DNA of 64,000 nt, from contig CM050454.1 of NCBI GenBank assembly GCA_027563935.2, forward strand, positions 52,046,596-52,110,595. The letters run 5' to 3'. The number at the start of each line of letters is the position of its first letter. The first letter of the stretch is position 1. The DNA is from Costus lasius. Its lineage: Eukaryota; Streptophyta; Magnoliopsida; Zingiberales; Costaceae. The translations under genes were made by a program, and so were the position numbers. Below the pieces are notes generated by a model. The model was not told the origin of the DNA. It made no database searches and worked only from the letters and a program-made list of their open reading frames with translations. Shown piece after piece: positions 22,602 to 32,546 of this stretch.

Positions 22602-25568
22602 CTAATGGTTGAGAAATCTCAAACCCATATTATTACAGTGCTTCTCATGCTTCTGCTGCGCCAGAGGCTTGGTAAGCGGGTCTGCCAGATTGTCGTCTGT
22701 ATGAACCTTGCATACTTTGATCTCGCCACGATCAATGATCTCCCTGATCAAATGAAACCGTCTCTGTATGTGCTTGGACTTCTGGTGCGACCGTGGTTCC
22801 TTTGCTTGTGCGATTGCTCCAGTGTTATCACAAAAGATAACCAAAGGATCTGCACACGAAGGAACAACACCAAGTTCTCTCACGAACTTACGAATCCACA
22901 CTGCCTCCTTGGATGCTTCCGAGGCTGCGACATACTCGGCTTCTGTTGTGGAATCAGCAACAGTTGACTGTTTGAAACTCTTCCACACCACTGCACCTCC
23001 ATTCAAGCTAAAAACATAGCCTGATTGCGATCGGAAATCATCCTGGTCAGACTGGAACGAAGCGTCAGTATATCCTTCAATACTGAGTTCTTCCTGACCA
23101 CCATATATCAAGAACATATCTTTGGTCCTCCGCAGATATTTTAGGATGTTCTTGACTGCAATCCAGTGCGCCAAACCTGGATTACTCTGGTAACGACTGG
23201 TCACGCTTAACCCGTAAGCGACGTCTGGGCGAGTACACAACATCGCATACATTATAGAACCAATAGCCGAAGCATAAGGCGTATTGTTCATTTCATCTTT
23301 CTCAGTCTGTGTTTGTGGACACTGACTCTTCGAAAGATTCAGACCATGTCTGACTGGAAGATATCCTTTCTTAGAATTCTCTAAGCGAAATCTCTCCAGG
23401 ACCTTATCGATGTAAGTACTCTGGCACAGCCCGAGAAGCCTCTTAGATCTATCCCTGTAGATCTTCACACCTAACACATAGGCTGCTTCTCCTAGATCTT
23501 TCATCTGGAAACATTTCCTCAGCCATGCCTTTACAGCATGCATTTCAGGAATATCGTTTCCAATGATCAAGATGTCATCAACGTAGAGGACTAGGAAAAT
23601 AATCACGCTCCCACTAAACCTCTTATATACACACGGGTCATCCTCGTTCTTGATGAAACCAAATTCAGTGACTGATTCATCAAAACGAATGTTCCAGCTT
23701 CTCGATGCTTGTTTAAGTCCATAAATAGACTTCTTTAACTTGCATATTTTATGACGATCTGCTGGATTAGTGAAACCTTCAGGCTGTGTCATATACACAT
23801 CCTCATCCAGATTTCCATTAAGGAAAGCTGTTTTCACATCCATCTGCCAAATCTCATAATCATAATATGCAGCTATCGCGAAAAGAATCCGAATAGACTT
23901 AAACATGGCTACAGGTGAGAAAGTTTCATCATAATCTATCCCGTAGATTTGTTTGAAACCTTTCGCAACTAGCCTGCCTTTATAGGTAACCACGTTACCA
24001 TCCATGTCAATCTTCTTCTTGAAGATCCATTTACAGCCTATAGGGATAACTCCCGGAGGCGGATCAACCAAATCCCAAACTTGGTTATCTGACATGGAGT
24101 CCATCTCGGCGCGCATAGCTTCAAGCCATCTCGCTGACTCCGGTCCACTGACCGCATCCGCATAAGTGAGGGGTTCATCATTGTCAATGATGTAGACTCC
24201 GTCATAGCGCTCAGGCTGTCGACGGATCCTACCCGATCTTCGCGGTTCCCGTGATATCTGAGCCTCAGGTTGTTCAATAACCTGTTCTACCGGCTCAGGC
24301 TCATCCAACTGTGCTTGACTACTTTGTCCTTCGTCTGGATTCTCATCCAGCTTTATTTCTCTCCCACTGGCCTCTTGCAGAAGAAATTCCTTCTCAAGAA
24401 ATATGGCCGTTCGAGCAACAAAAACCTTGTTCTCCTTGGGATCGAAGAAATAATAACCCTTAGTTTCCTTAGGGTAACCGACAAAGATACATTTGTCAGA
24501 TCTGCTCTCTAGTTTCCCAGAGGCGAGCTTCTTTACATAAGCTTCGCAACCCCAGATCCTGATAAATGTCAAGCTTGGCTGTTTCCCATACCATAACTCA
24601 TATGGCGTCTTTGAAACTGCCTTGGATGGCACTCGGTTTAGTACCTTTGCAGCTGTTTCCAGTGCAAAACCCCAAAAGGAGTATGGAAGAGTAGCCTGAC
24701 TCATCATAGAACGAACCATATCTAGTAATGTTCTATTTCTCCTTTCGGACACACCATTCCATTGCGGTGTTCCTGGCGGAGTGAGCTGTGAGATAATCCC
24801 ACACTCTTTTAGATAGTCAGTAAATGCATGACTTAGGTATTCACCACCTCGATCTGAGCGAAGTGCCTTGATATTACGGCCTAGCTGATTTTGTACTTCA
24901 TTCTTAAACTCTTTGAACTTGTCAAAAGATTCACTTTTATGTCTCATCAGATAGACATACCCATATCTACTGAAATCATCAGTAAAGGTAATGAAGTACT
25001 GATAGCCACCTCTGGCATGTTTACTAAAAGGCCCACACACATCGCTGTGTATAAGGTCAAGTAAACCTGAAGCCCTTTGACCTTTGTGAGGAAAAGGAGA
25101 CTTCGTCATTTTACCCATCAAACAAGCTTTGCATGTATCAATCTCCTTATAGGAGAATGATCCCAGCAGTCCATGATCATGCAACCGCTTAATGCGTTTC
25201 TCGTTTATATGGCCTAAACGACTATGCCATAGCAAGGTGCTGTCATCAGCATACTTGGCTTTCTTAATATCAACATTATGTATGGAACTTTCCATGTCCA
25301 ACATGAATAACCCATTATTAATTGAACCAGTTGCATAAACAATATTATCAAATGATAAAACACACTTTGAAATATTGCATTCAAAGGAAAATCCCTTCCT
25401 GACAAGAGCAGGAATGGAGATAATATTTTTAGTTATACTGGGAACAAAGTAACAACTGTTCAGTTCCAATACAAGTCCAGATGGTAAAGAAATAAAGTAG
25501 TCTCCTACAGCAACAGCAGCAACCCGTGCCCCGTTTCCAACGCGTAGGTCCACCTCATGCTGTCCCAC
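22602..25568 (-). CDS. Element C: Ty1/copia pol (PR remainder, INT, RT, RNase H)
   Basis: Open frame of 988 codons, the largest complete copia pol here. In order: remainder of protease with VRKGFSFECNIS; integrase zinc finger (LLWHSRLGHINEKR...CKACLMGKM) near residues 90-155 and core with HSDVCGPF, SDRGGEYLS and NGVSERRNRT; copia-type reverse transcriptase with YVDD (LVLYVDDILIIGND) about residue 670; RNase H with YTDASFQSD and TTEAEYVA, ending FLNH. Domain order INT before RT defines Ty1/copia, and the wording matches the Angela/Tork lineage. The frame is continuous with gag apart from the amber codon at 25631-25629, so this Met is only the first after that stop. No other break is visible, so C may have been active recently. 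Confidence 0.93.
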   Translation of the reverse strand: MGQHEVDLRVGNGARVAAVAVGDYFISLPSGLVLELNSCYFVPSITKNIISIPALVRKGFSFECNISKCVLSFDNIVYATGSINNGLFMLDMESSIHNVDIKKAKYADDSTLLWHSRLGHINEKRIKRLHDHGLLGSFSYKEIDTCKACLMGKMTKSPFPHKGQRASGLLDLIHSDVCGPFSKHARGGYQYFITFTDDFSRYGYVYLMRHKSESFDKFKEFKNEVQNQLGRNIKALRSDRGGEYLSHAFTDYLKECGIISQLTPPGTPQWNGVSERRNRTLLDMVRSMMSQATLPYSFWGFALETAAKVLNRVPSKAVSKTPYELWYGKQPSLTFIRIWGCEAYVKKLASGKLESRSDKCIFVGYPKETKGYYFFDPKENKVFVARTAIFLEKEFLLQEASGREIKLDENPDEGQSSQAQLDEPEPVEQVIEQPEAQISREPRRSGRIRRQPERYDGVYIIDNDEPLTYADAVSGPESARWLEAMRAEMDSMSDNQVWDLVDPPPGVIPIGCKWIFKKKIDMDGNVVTYKGRLVAKGFKQIYGIDYDETFSPVAMFKSIRILFAIAAYYDYEIWQMDVKTAFLNGNLDEDVYMTQPEGFTNPADRHKICKLKKSIYGLKQASRSWNIRFDESVTEFGFIKNEDDPCVYKRFSGSVIIFLVLYVDDILIIGNDIPEMHAVKAWLRKCFQMKDLGEAAYVLGVKIYRDRSKRLLGLCQSTYIDKVLERFRLENSKKGYLPVRHGLNLSKSQCPQTQTEKDEMNNTPYASAIGSIMYAMLCTRPDVAYGLSVTSRYQSNPGLAHWIAVKNILKYLRRTKDMFLIYGGQEELSIEGYTDASFQSDQDDFRSQSGYVFSLNGGAVVWKSFKQSTVADSTTEAEYVAASEASKEAVWIRKFVRELGVVPSCADPLVIFCDNTGAIAQAKEPRSHQKSKHIQRRFHLIREIIDRGEIKVCKVHTDDNLADPLTKPLAQQKHEKHCNNMGLRFLNH

Positions 25569-25628
25569 CTGCCTTCTTCTCTTGAGTTCCTGTACATTTG
25601 AACAAATGTGAACTCCACATGCAGTGTC

Positions 25629-26483
25629 CTACACCCATGATACAGAAGAAGAAAACATGACCTCAGTCACGAATATACCTGAGCCAGAAGCAAAGCTTCC
25701 CCTCTTATCTCCTTGGAGCGCTTTACAGTCCTTTTTCCAGTGACCTAGCTGGCCACAGTGGAAACACCTGTATTCCTTGGACCGCTTCACCTTTTGCTTC
25801 AGAGCCTTGCTGTAGTTCTTGACCGGGGCCTTGCCCTTCTTCCCCTTCTTCTTGTTCCTTGAAGGAAGCATCAAGACAGAGGTTGAAGGCTTACCCTTCA
25901 GAGTCTCCTCAGTGGTCAAGAGCATATTCAGCAGCTCTGCCGGAGTACAATCGATTTTGTTCATATTAAAATTAATAATGAACGCGTCGAATGAAGGCGG
26001 GAGAGACTGCAGAATAATGTCCACAGCAAGCTCCTGGTTGATGGTATGCCCCAGTTTCTCTAGAGCCTCCTTGTGCCCAATCATCTTGAGCACGTGAGCT
26101 CCCACTGGGCTCCCTTCAGCCAGTTTGCTCTGAAAGAAGAGCTTTGTCAAATTATAGCGCTCAGTCCTCGCCTGTGCAGCATACAGCATCTTGAGGTTCA
26201 CTATCATGTCTATAGCAGACATATCCTCATGCTGACGCTGCAGCGGTGGCGTCATAGACGCTAGCATCAGGCAAGCGACATCAATGCTATCATTGACGTG
26301 CTTTTCATAGGCATCCCGAACCGCCCTTGCGGCGTTCGGAGCGGGCTGCGGCGGTATCGCCGTCTCGAGGACATACAGTTTCCTCTCTGCCTTAAGAACG
26401 ATCTTAAGGTGTCCAAACCAGTCAGAGAAGTTTGGCCCAGCAAACTTCTCCCTTTCCAGTAGGGATCGCACATTGAAGTTCAT
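25629..26483 (-). CDS. Element C: gag, ending at an amber codon before the protease
   Basis: 284-codon Gag with the complete core and one CCHC zinc knuckle (CFHCGQLGHWKKDC, around residues 240-253) for RNA binding, preceded by a Lys-rich stretch. It ends at TAG 25631-25629. E (58501-58512 region) and F have a Leu codon there, followed directly by the protease motif DTACG. So either C has acquired a single nonsense mutation, or stop readthrough would be needed for Pol. The Met at 26483 matches E and F; a spliced form could add about ten residues upstream (see findings). Confidence 0.92.
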   Translation of the reverse strand: MNFNVRSLLEREKFAGPNFSDWFGHLKIVLKAERKLYVLETAIPPQPAPNAARAVRDAYEKHVNDSIDVACLMLASMTPPLQRQHEDMSAIDMIVNLKMLYAAQARTERYNLTKLFFQSKLAEGSPVGAHVLKMIGHKEALEKLGHTINQELAVDIILQSLPPSFDAFIINFNMNKIDCTPAELLNMLLTTEETLKGKPSTSVLMLPSRNKKKGKKGKAPVKNYSKALKQKVKRSKEYRCFHCGQLGHWKKDCKALQGDKRGSFASGSGIFVTEVMFSSSVSWV

Positions 26484-28303
26484 GGTGTTCGTTGCTGCAG
26501 GTATCTACAACAATGCAAGAACAGCAAGGTCAGTATCAATGTATAAGAATCAATCAGGACTTAAGAAAGATTCCTTTTTCTCACTATTTTATCAGGCGTG
26601 AAAAATCCAGCAAAACAGCCCGAAAGAGTCGAACTCTTTTAGTGAGATGGGATCCAGATTTCATACTTGGTCTCCGCGTCCCGCTCAGGCGAGATAAGAT
26701 GCACAGAGAGTACAAGCACTAGTTTCTGGTAGGCAGTCCCTGCCGATCGCCAACCCGTGCGATTCCCCTTCATCTGGGCAGTCCAGCAGACTGTGCCAAC
26801 TGAGTTGGTACAACACAATCTCTGACCCCAACAGACGGCTGCCTCCATGTGCTACCATATGCGCCACATATGTAGACTACACGGTCAAGCTGACCCGACC
26901 TACTCCCTGGACCACCATGTGCTATGCTGAGCAACGAGAAGGGATAAATCCCTGCTCTGTAACACACAGGTGTAATCCCGCACCGTCTGAAGATAGATGG
27001 ACGTGCCCACTGAGTGGGTACAACACGGCTCCAACGATAATCAGAACAGTGAGGTTTCGCGTCAGAAGGCTTACGAGCTTGATATTTTAGCGTTGGATTT
27101 TAACGGTCTTTTATCTTTATTACTATCATTCAATCCCTATGGTGATAGCAAAAGATAAATCTATCATGCATTTCTAATATTTATGCAATAAAAGAAAGCA
27201 TGTGTCATATGTGGTAAAAGCCCATAGCCCTAGTGAGACCTTAACCTAACTTAAGACTGCACTTGCTTTTCATGGGTCTTTTGCTGCTCATTTGGCCCAA
27301 ACCTGGACCCAAGCGCCATCTGCAGCTCTGGTGCGCCCACCAGGAAATGCGCCAGGTCCTAGGGTCGAACCCTAGACCTCCCACCTGGTCCACCCATTGC
27401 TGCATGCGCCTGTGCCAAGTGTGCTCAGTGCTCTTGTCTAATTAAATTACAAATTTAACTATCTAGACAAGAGTGACACGCAGGTCACTTACATTTATAA
27501 ATTAAAACCCAGTGATTCGCAGATCACAATAATTAATTTACAATTTTAATACAGGCACGCAGGCCCCAGCACAGCACACAATTAATATGGGCAGCCCACA
27601 TATGACTTAAATAGACAAACATATGTATCAAATCAGCAAACATGTGATCCATGATAAAAATTAAAATTTTCGAAAACCCCATGGGATCAATTTTAATTTT
27701 TTCTTATTTGCCCTACAACCTTACAACGGTCCATTACTAGGGATCCACTCATCCAACCTAGTCAGATCCACTGCCCTTGCATGCACCAAGTCCTAACTGA
27801 CTCGAGTCGACCAAAAGGTCAACTATGCATGCGCTAGGGCTGAACGACCACACTGAGGTCTGGCAAACGGGAGTGACCCCGGGCCTAACTCAGGTGCGTT
27901 CATTAATCGTCACAATCAGACATCGCTACACACCTGTCTGCAGTCGACCTATAGCCACCATAGGCTTGCGCCAAGGTGCTATCTGGTCGACCCTTTCAGG
28001 CTGTCAGATGATCTGATCAGACATGATTGGATCTAACCTAGGGGGTGACATCAACCCCAGTAACCCGTCTAAGGGTTTACAGTAAGGTCTTTAGATCTAG
28101 CATTAGTCGCGCAAGTGTATAAGTTTTGAAAAGAAAACTACAACTTAGAAGCGCCAACTAACATGCGCAAGATAAACATATAGACAAGATTTTCATCATG
28201 TAACTTTCGCATGTTGAAGATCTAAGCATACATTCGCATATATGGATCACGCAAATCATCAAGCAATCAAGATAACATGCATTCAACCTGCTCTGATACC
28301 AGT
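26484..28303 (-). other. Element C: primer-binding site and leader
   Basis: Primer site TGGTATCAGAGC on the minus strand at 28301-28290. The leader of about 1.8 kb aligns with those of A, E and F. It contains hairpin 1 at 27002-27027, hairpin 2 at 26788-26821 (one arm change keeps a G-U pair), the three-way-junction candidate at 26579-26647 and the acceptor-like TTGTAG ending at 26505. Confidence 0.88.
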
Positions 28304-30005
28304 TGAAAGCACCCCTTAAATAAGGGGGGGTCCCCTTCATGGGGGAGCATAACCCTTAGAGCATATGGCGCATAAAAATTATTCTCTTGCGGAATTAGGG
28401 TTATAAGATCGATACGCATGCAAAAGATCAACTTGATAACAATAAGAAAACATTCATACCATCGCCATGGAAAGATGTTTCCTTGGAAGCAAAGATCAAA
28501 GTAGATCTTCTCCTTGTCGTCACACACAAGATGATGTTGCTATCTCTCTTGGTGCTCCTTGTGCTAGCAAGGTTCCAAGAGGTCCTTGTCGAGTGAAGGG
28601 AAAAGAGATGTCTTTCTCCTTGGCCGAATCCTCCTCAACCTTCAAGCGTCGCCGCACCCCAAGTCGAGAGGAAAACTTGCGAGAGGAATAAGTGAATTGG
28701 CGAAAACAGAGAATACTCTATTTCGGATGAGTGCCCACTCGACATGGAGATCATGGTTACTAAAAATAGTAACCTCTCCTCATCCCAACGTTCACGCTAT
28801 GTGAACTCGTCGCCCACTCCTCTCCCTATGAACCAAGCGCTCTTTTAGTGAGCTGGTTCAATTGGTTCAGTTTAAGAACCAACCAAGCCAAGCGACAAGG
28901 CCTAGATCAAATAAACCCTAAGGCTTTAGATCTAACCGTCGATCTCTTTAATGCCCCTGATCTGACCGATCTGGCATCCATTCTCTCAATCGAAGCTTAC
29001 CGATCTCAAGCCCTAATCAATCAAACATGATCAGACCAGATCTCACTTACAATCAGAGATTAAATCCCTTAAAACTGAACCCAAACATTTCAGTCCACAC
29101 GATCTGACTTAAGTAAGCCATATCATCAAATTGTGCGACCCTTAGGGTTTCCTTTAAATGTCGGTAACGATAATTCACATTATCACGATCAGTGAGGGGT
29201 ATCTAGCAACACATCACTGTCTCCCGATATAAAGGAAAGAGTCTTCCAAGACTACACCCAAACCATAGTACAAGTGTGAATCATTTCACAAAGCATACAT
29301 ATTTCCTTTGCCACTGGATGTTCTTATTGGACAAGTCTGTCAAACTTGTAACTCCAATATGATGAGCATGATTAGATCAGATGAACACTGTCACCTGGGT
29401 ATGGCCATACACTCTCTCAATCATCTCATCCAGGGGGCCCCTTTAGAACATCACACTCCTTAAACAAGGAGACGGCAATCCTATGTCTATCACTAGTGCC
29501 CTAACCTGACTCAAGCTCACCATCCAAGATAGTCTATAATCATTATGTTTCAAATGATATTGAACTAACTCAAAATAATGACAATCATCATTTAGAAAAC
29601 ACAAGTGATCTCAAGTCAGAGGAAATGTGCCACTTGTCTTATACAAGGAATATTCACGTTGTGACAAACAACTGAACATCCTAGTAGGGTCTGTCCAGTA
29701 CATCCCATGTACCCATGAGTCTACATCTTATTCCATGCTCGAAGCATCCTATAAGATCAGAACACATATTAGTCTTAACCATATCAAGGCTGTCTCATGT
29801 TCACCAAGATACATCGACTAAGGACATAACAGCATGTCAGCCCAGCTGAACAGCTTTGAGACATTATTCAGAAGAACATATATTGCAGCAGACAATGTAA
29901 CTAACTGAATAACAACCATGCCTTTATAAACATAATAGTTTATTACATGATACTTGTTACATTCCCACAGGCCTCAAACATTAGCCTTAAGGGCATACCC
30001 CAACA
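28304..30005 (-). mobile_element. Element C: 5' LTR (AL1 family)
   Basis: LTR of 1,702 bp, starting TGTTGGGG at 30005 (minus) and ending TCA before the primer site. Contains a perfect 8-bp stem hairpin at 28755-28774 and the ATGGCGATG plus GTATG donor-like site at 28468-28460. Its outer 429 bp match the 3' LTR exactly by eye while the rest does not. Confidence 0.92.
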
Positions 30006-31106
30006 ATATGTGTATCACATCTAGTTGATAGATGAGTTATCCTGGCATTGTCATTGTTGTGCAGGTTTGTACATCTTTGCATATGTACATTTGCATATAC
30101 AATGTCCCTAAGAGATAGATTTTATCTAGTCTCTGTGTTTATCCCTGGTCGAGAATCATAGTGGATATGGGATAGCTATGATTCACTTGAGACTGGTATA
30201 TGCGTTGGTTGAGCACGGGTTGCTAACGCAGGCATATGGGTATATCAAGGGAGATATACTGGCGTGAGGATTCATCTCAGTGTCACGAGATGAATATCAC
30301 AGTGACAGAGTTGCGCTTGTCCTAGACTTGAGGGCATTGGTATCACTATATAGTGAGTGTCACACTTTGATATAACCTAATGCTTTGCCGTAAAAGGAAA
30401 GTCATAACGGTTGTCATTGGGTGTGTCATAAGCCGTATGGGGGATTCAATGTGCCAATTGAGGATTTGCCACTTCCTTGCGGGAAGCTTGATTGTCCATG
30501 GCGCCCCTATATGGATGACTGAAAGTGTATGGCCATACCTAGGTGAGCACTTGATTTAGTCATGCCATAATATTGGGATTAACAAGTGTGACACACTTGC
30601 CCAATATGGACATTAGTTGGCAAAAGGACAAAGCTACACATGTACTTTGTCGCAGTTTTAGGGGATGTCGATGATGACATCATTCTGATGACTTGGGTAG
30701 CAATGATGTACTGCTAGGTGCCATTCATTGCTTGTAATGATTTAGTCATCACTGCCAATGTCTGAAGAACCTACAGGGTCGCACACCTAGACATCAAAGA
30801 TTTTGTACTGATCATTTAGCCTATGATTGAATCATTATGTGATTCGGATCATTTAGGGGAACTGATGCATTGAGACTTTTACAGAGGAGATGATATTTTA
30901 TTTTAGTCCATGTTTGACCACTAGTTGACTCTAGTGGACCATATTTGACATCTGTTGACCTATGTTATCAAACTAAGTTAAACAAGGGTCTTGGTGCAAG
31001 TTTGGACTTGGCACTTTAGTCACATAAATAAAATAAAATTATTTTTTAGCAAGAGAATTTTTCTCTTGGCTAATTAGTAGGCTTGGGCGCAATTTACAAC
31101 TAATAG

Positions 31107-31182
31107 CGTCTGCGGGGATTCGAACCCGTGACGCTTATCTGGTTAATTGTGAATGGGCACCTATACATTATACCACATGGGA
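31107..31182 (-). other. tRNA-like sequence in AL2 LTR
   Basis: Minus strand: a perfect B-box match GGTTCGAATCC at 31126-31116 and an A-box-like TGGTATAATGTATAGG at 31175-31160, 34 nt apart. The 3' end CAGACGC looks like one side of an acceptor stem, but the 5' partner is not present, and stems are poor. I read it as a tRNA-derived remnant, not a functional tRNA gene. Confidence 0.4.
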
Positions 31183-31213
31183 AAAATCTCCAATGTGTAT
31201 CTGGCTCTGCTAT

Positions 31214-31222
31214 TATAAATAG
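31214..31222 (+). promoter_or_regulatory. TATA box of AL2 LTR
   Basis: TATAAATAG 32 bp downstream of the antisense tRNA-like sequence, in the expected orientation for transcription of the element. Confidence 0.6.
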
Positions 31223-31683
31223 AGAGGCCCACCTGGGAGATTTTTGCACCAAACTCTTCTTTTGTCTCTTATTGTCGCCTCCCTTCTGCTGCTTGGCTTG
31301 AGGGTTTTCGAGGTGACAACAATAAAAGGATTTTGCATCAAGGGTTGGGACAAGTGGTAGTGCTACCCACTCCTTATCGCCAACGTTCCCTCTTCTCCTT
31401 GGCATTGGCGCAAGTTGAGAAGATCAAGAGGCGTGGATCTCCTCTCCCGAAGCTAGCACATGCGTGGAGCGGTGGAATCTCAAGACAGTCCGTGTGTGCA
31501 CGATTGTAGATGACAGACACCTGTACGTCCTCGTCATCGACTGCTTCTAAAGTTGCTTGATAAGATATTACTCTTCACATCCTTTGGTTTTCTCTCGTAA
31601 GGGATCTTGGTGTTTTTGGAATTCTGTTTCGGACCTCCGCTTCCACTGTGTTTAAAGTTTTTCTAAGGTCCGGGGATTCCCAA

Positions 31684-32546
31684 CTCAAGAAAAGTAGATC
31701 GGTGTAGCCAGGAGAGATTGACCTACGAGTTCAAAATGGGGTACCGATTGCTGCTGTTGCTGTAGGAATTTTGACGCTCTCCTTGCCTTCAGGACTTCTA
31801 TTAGAGTTTGATCATTGCTATTATGTACCTTCTCTTACTAAAAACATTGTATCCATTCCTTTCTTGGCAAGAAAAAGATTTAAATTTGAAATAAATGAGA
31901 ACTCTTGTTCTTTTTCATTTGCAAATGTGTTTTATGGGAAGGGTACTTTATGCAATGGATTATATGTCTTGGACATGGATAACTCTATATGTAACATAAA
32001 TAGTAGAAGGATCGTACTGAGTGGTTTAGTTGGTGTGTACCTTTGGTATTGTCAATTAGCCCATATAAATAAGAATCGCATTCAACAACTCTGTGCAAAT
32101 GAATTGTTAGATTCAACCTCCATGGAGAAGTTTGATACTTGTGAGCCTTTTTTATTAGGGAAGATGACAAAAACGCCCATCACCAATATTGGCGAGAGGG
32201 CAGGAGGTTTATTGAATCTCATACATAGAGATATGTGTGGGCTATTTAGTAAACAAGCTAGAGGAGGGTACAATTACTTCATCACATTTACTGATGACTT
32301 CAGTAGATATGGTTATGTCTATTTGATGAGACATAAGTTAGAATCCTTTGAGAAATTCAAGAAATTCAAACATGAAGTAGAGAACCAGCTTGGCAGATCT
32401 ATTAAAACTCTTCGATCAGATCATGGTAGAGAGTACCTGAGCGGTGAGTTCTTTGACTATCTAAGAGTGTGTGGGATTCTATCCCAACTCACTCCTCCTA
32501 TAACACCTTAATGGAATGGTGTGTCTGAGAGGTAGGGCTGGCAAAA
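31684..32546 (+). pseudogene. Element H: protease end and integrase N-terminal half
   Basis: Resumes the H polyprotein at the residues that follow the protease motif (LKKSRSV, then DLRVQNGVPIAAVAVG). The main open stretch 31771-32511 has FDHCYYVPSLTKNIVSIP, a decayed zinc finger (H replaced in WYCQLAHINKNR; CEPFLLGKM), and the integrase core with HRDMCGLFSKQ and SDHGREYL, where sister elements have DRGGEY. A TAA stands at 32509-32511. Similarity ends at VSER near 32535, and X1 is inserted at 32546/32547. The remaining integrase continues at 35998. Confidence 0.85.

Larger units (their letters stand above)
30006..31683 (+). mobile_element. AL2 LTR lacking both extreme ends
   Basis: Aligns with the 3' LTR of H (38026 onward) from about base 44 of that LTR, for example CTGGCATTGTCATT at 30042 and 38106, and with the LTR end at 17933-18058. 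It ends GGGATTCCCAAC at about 31683, a base or more short of the terminus, and runs straight into coding sequence of H. Its first 43 or so bases are missing at the junction with C. TATAAATAG lies at 31214-31222. Confidence 0.8.

Noticed and set aside
31107..31182. Functional tRNA gene
   Set aside because: Only the A and B boxes and one side of an acceptor stem are seen; no complete cloverleaf.
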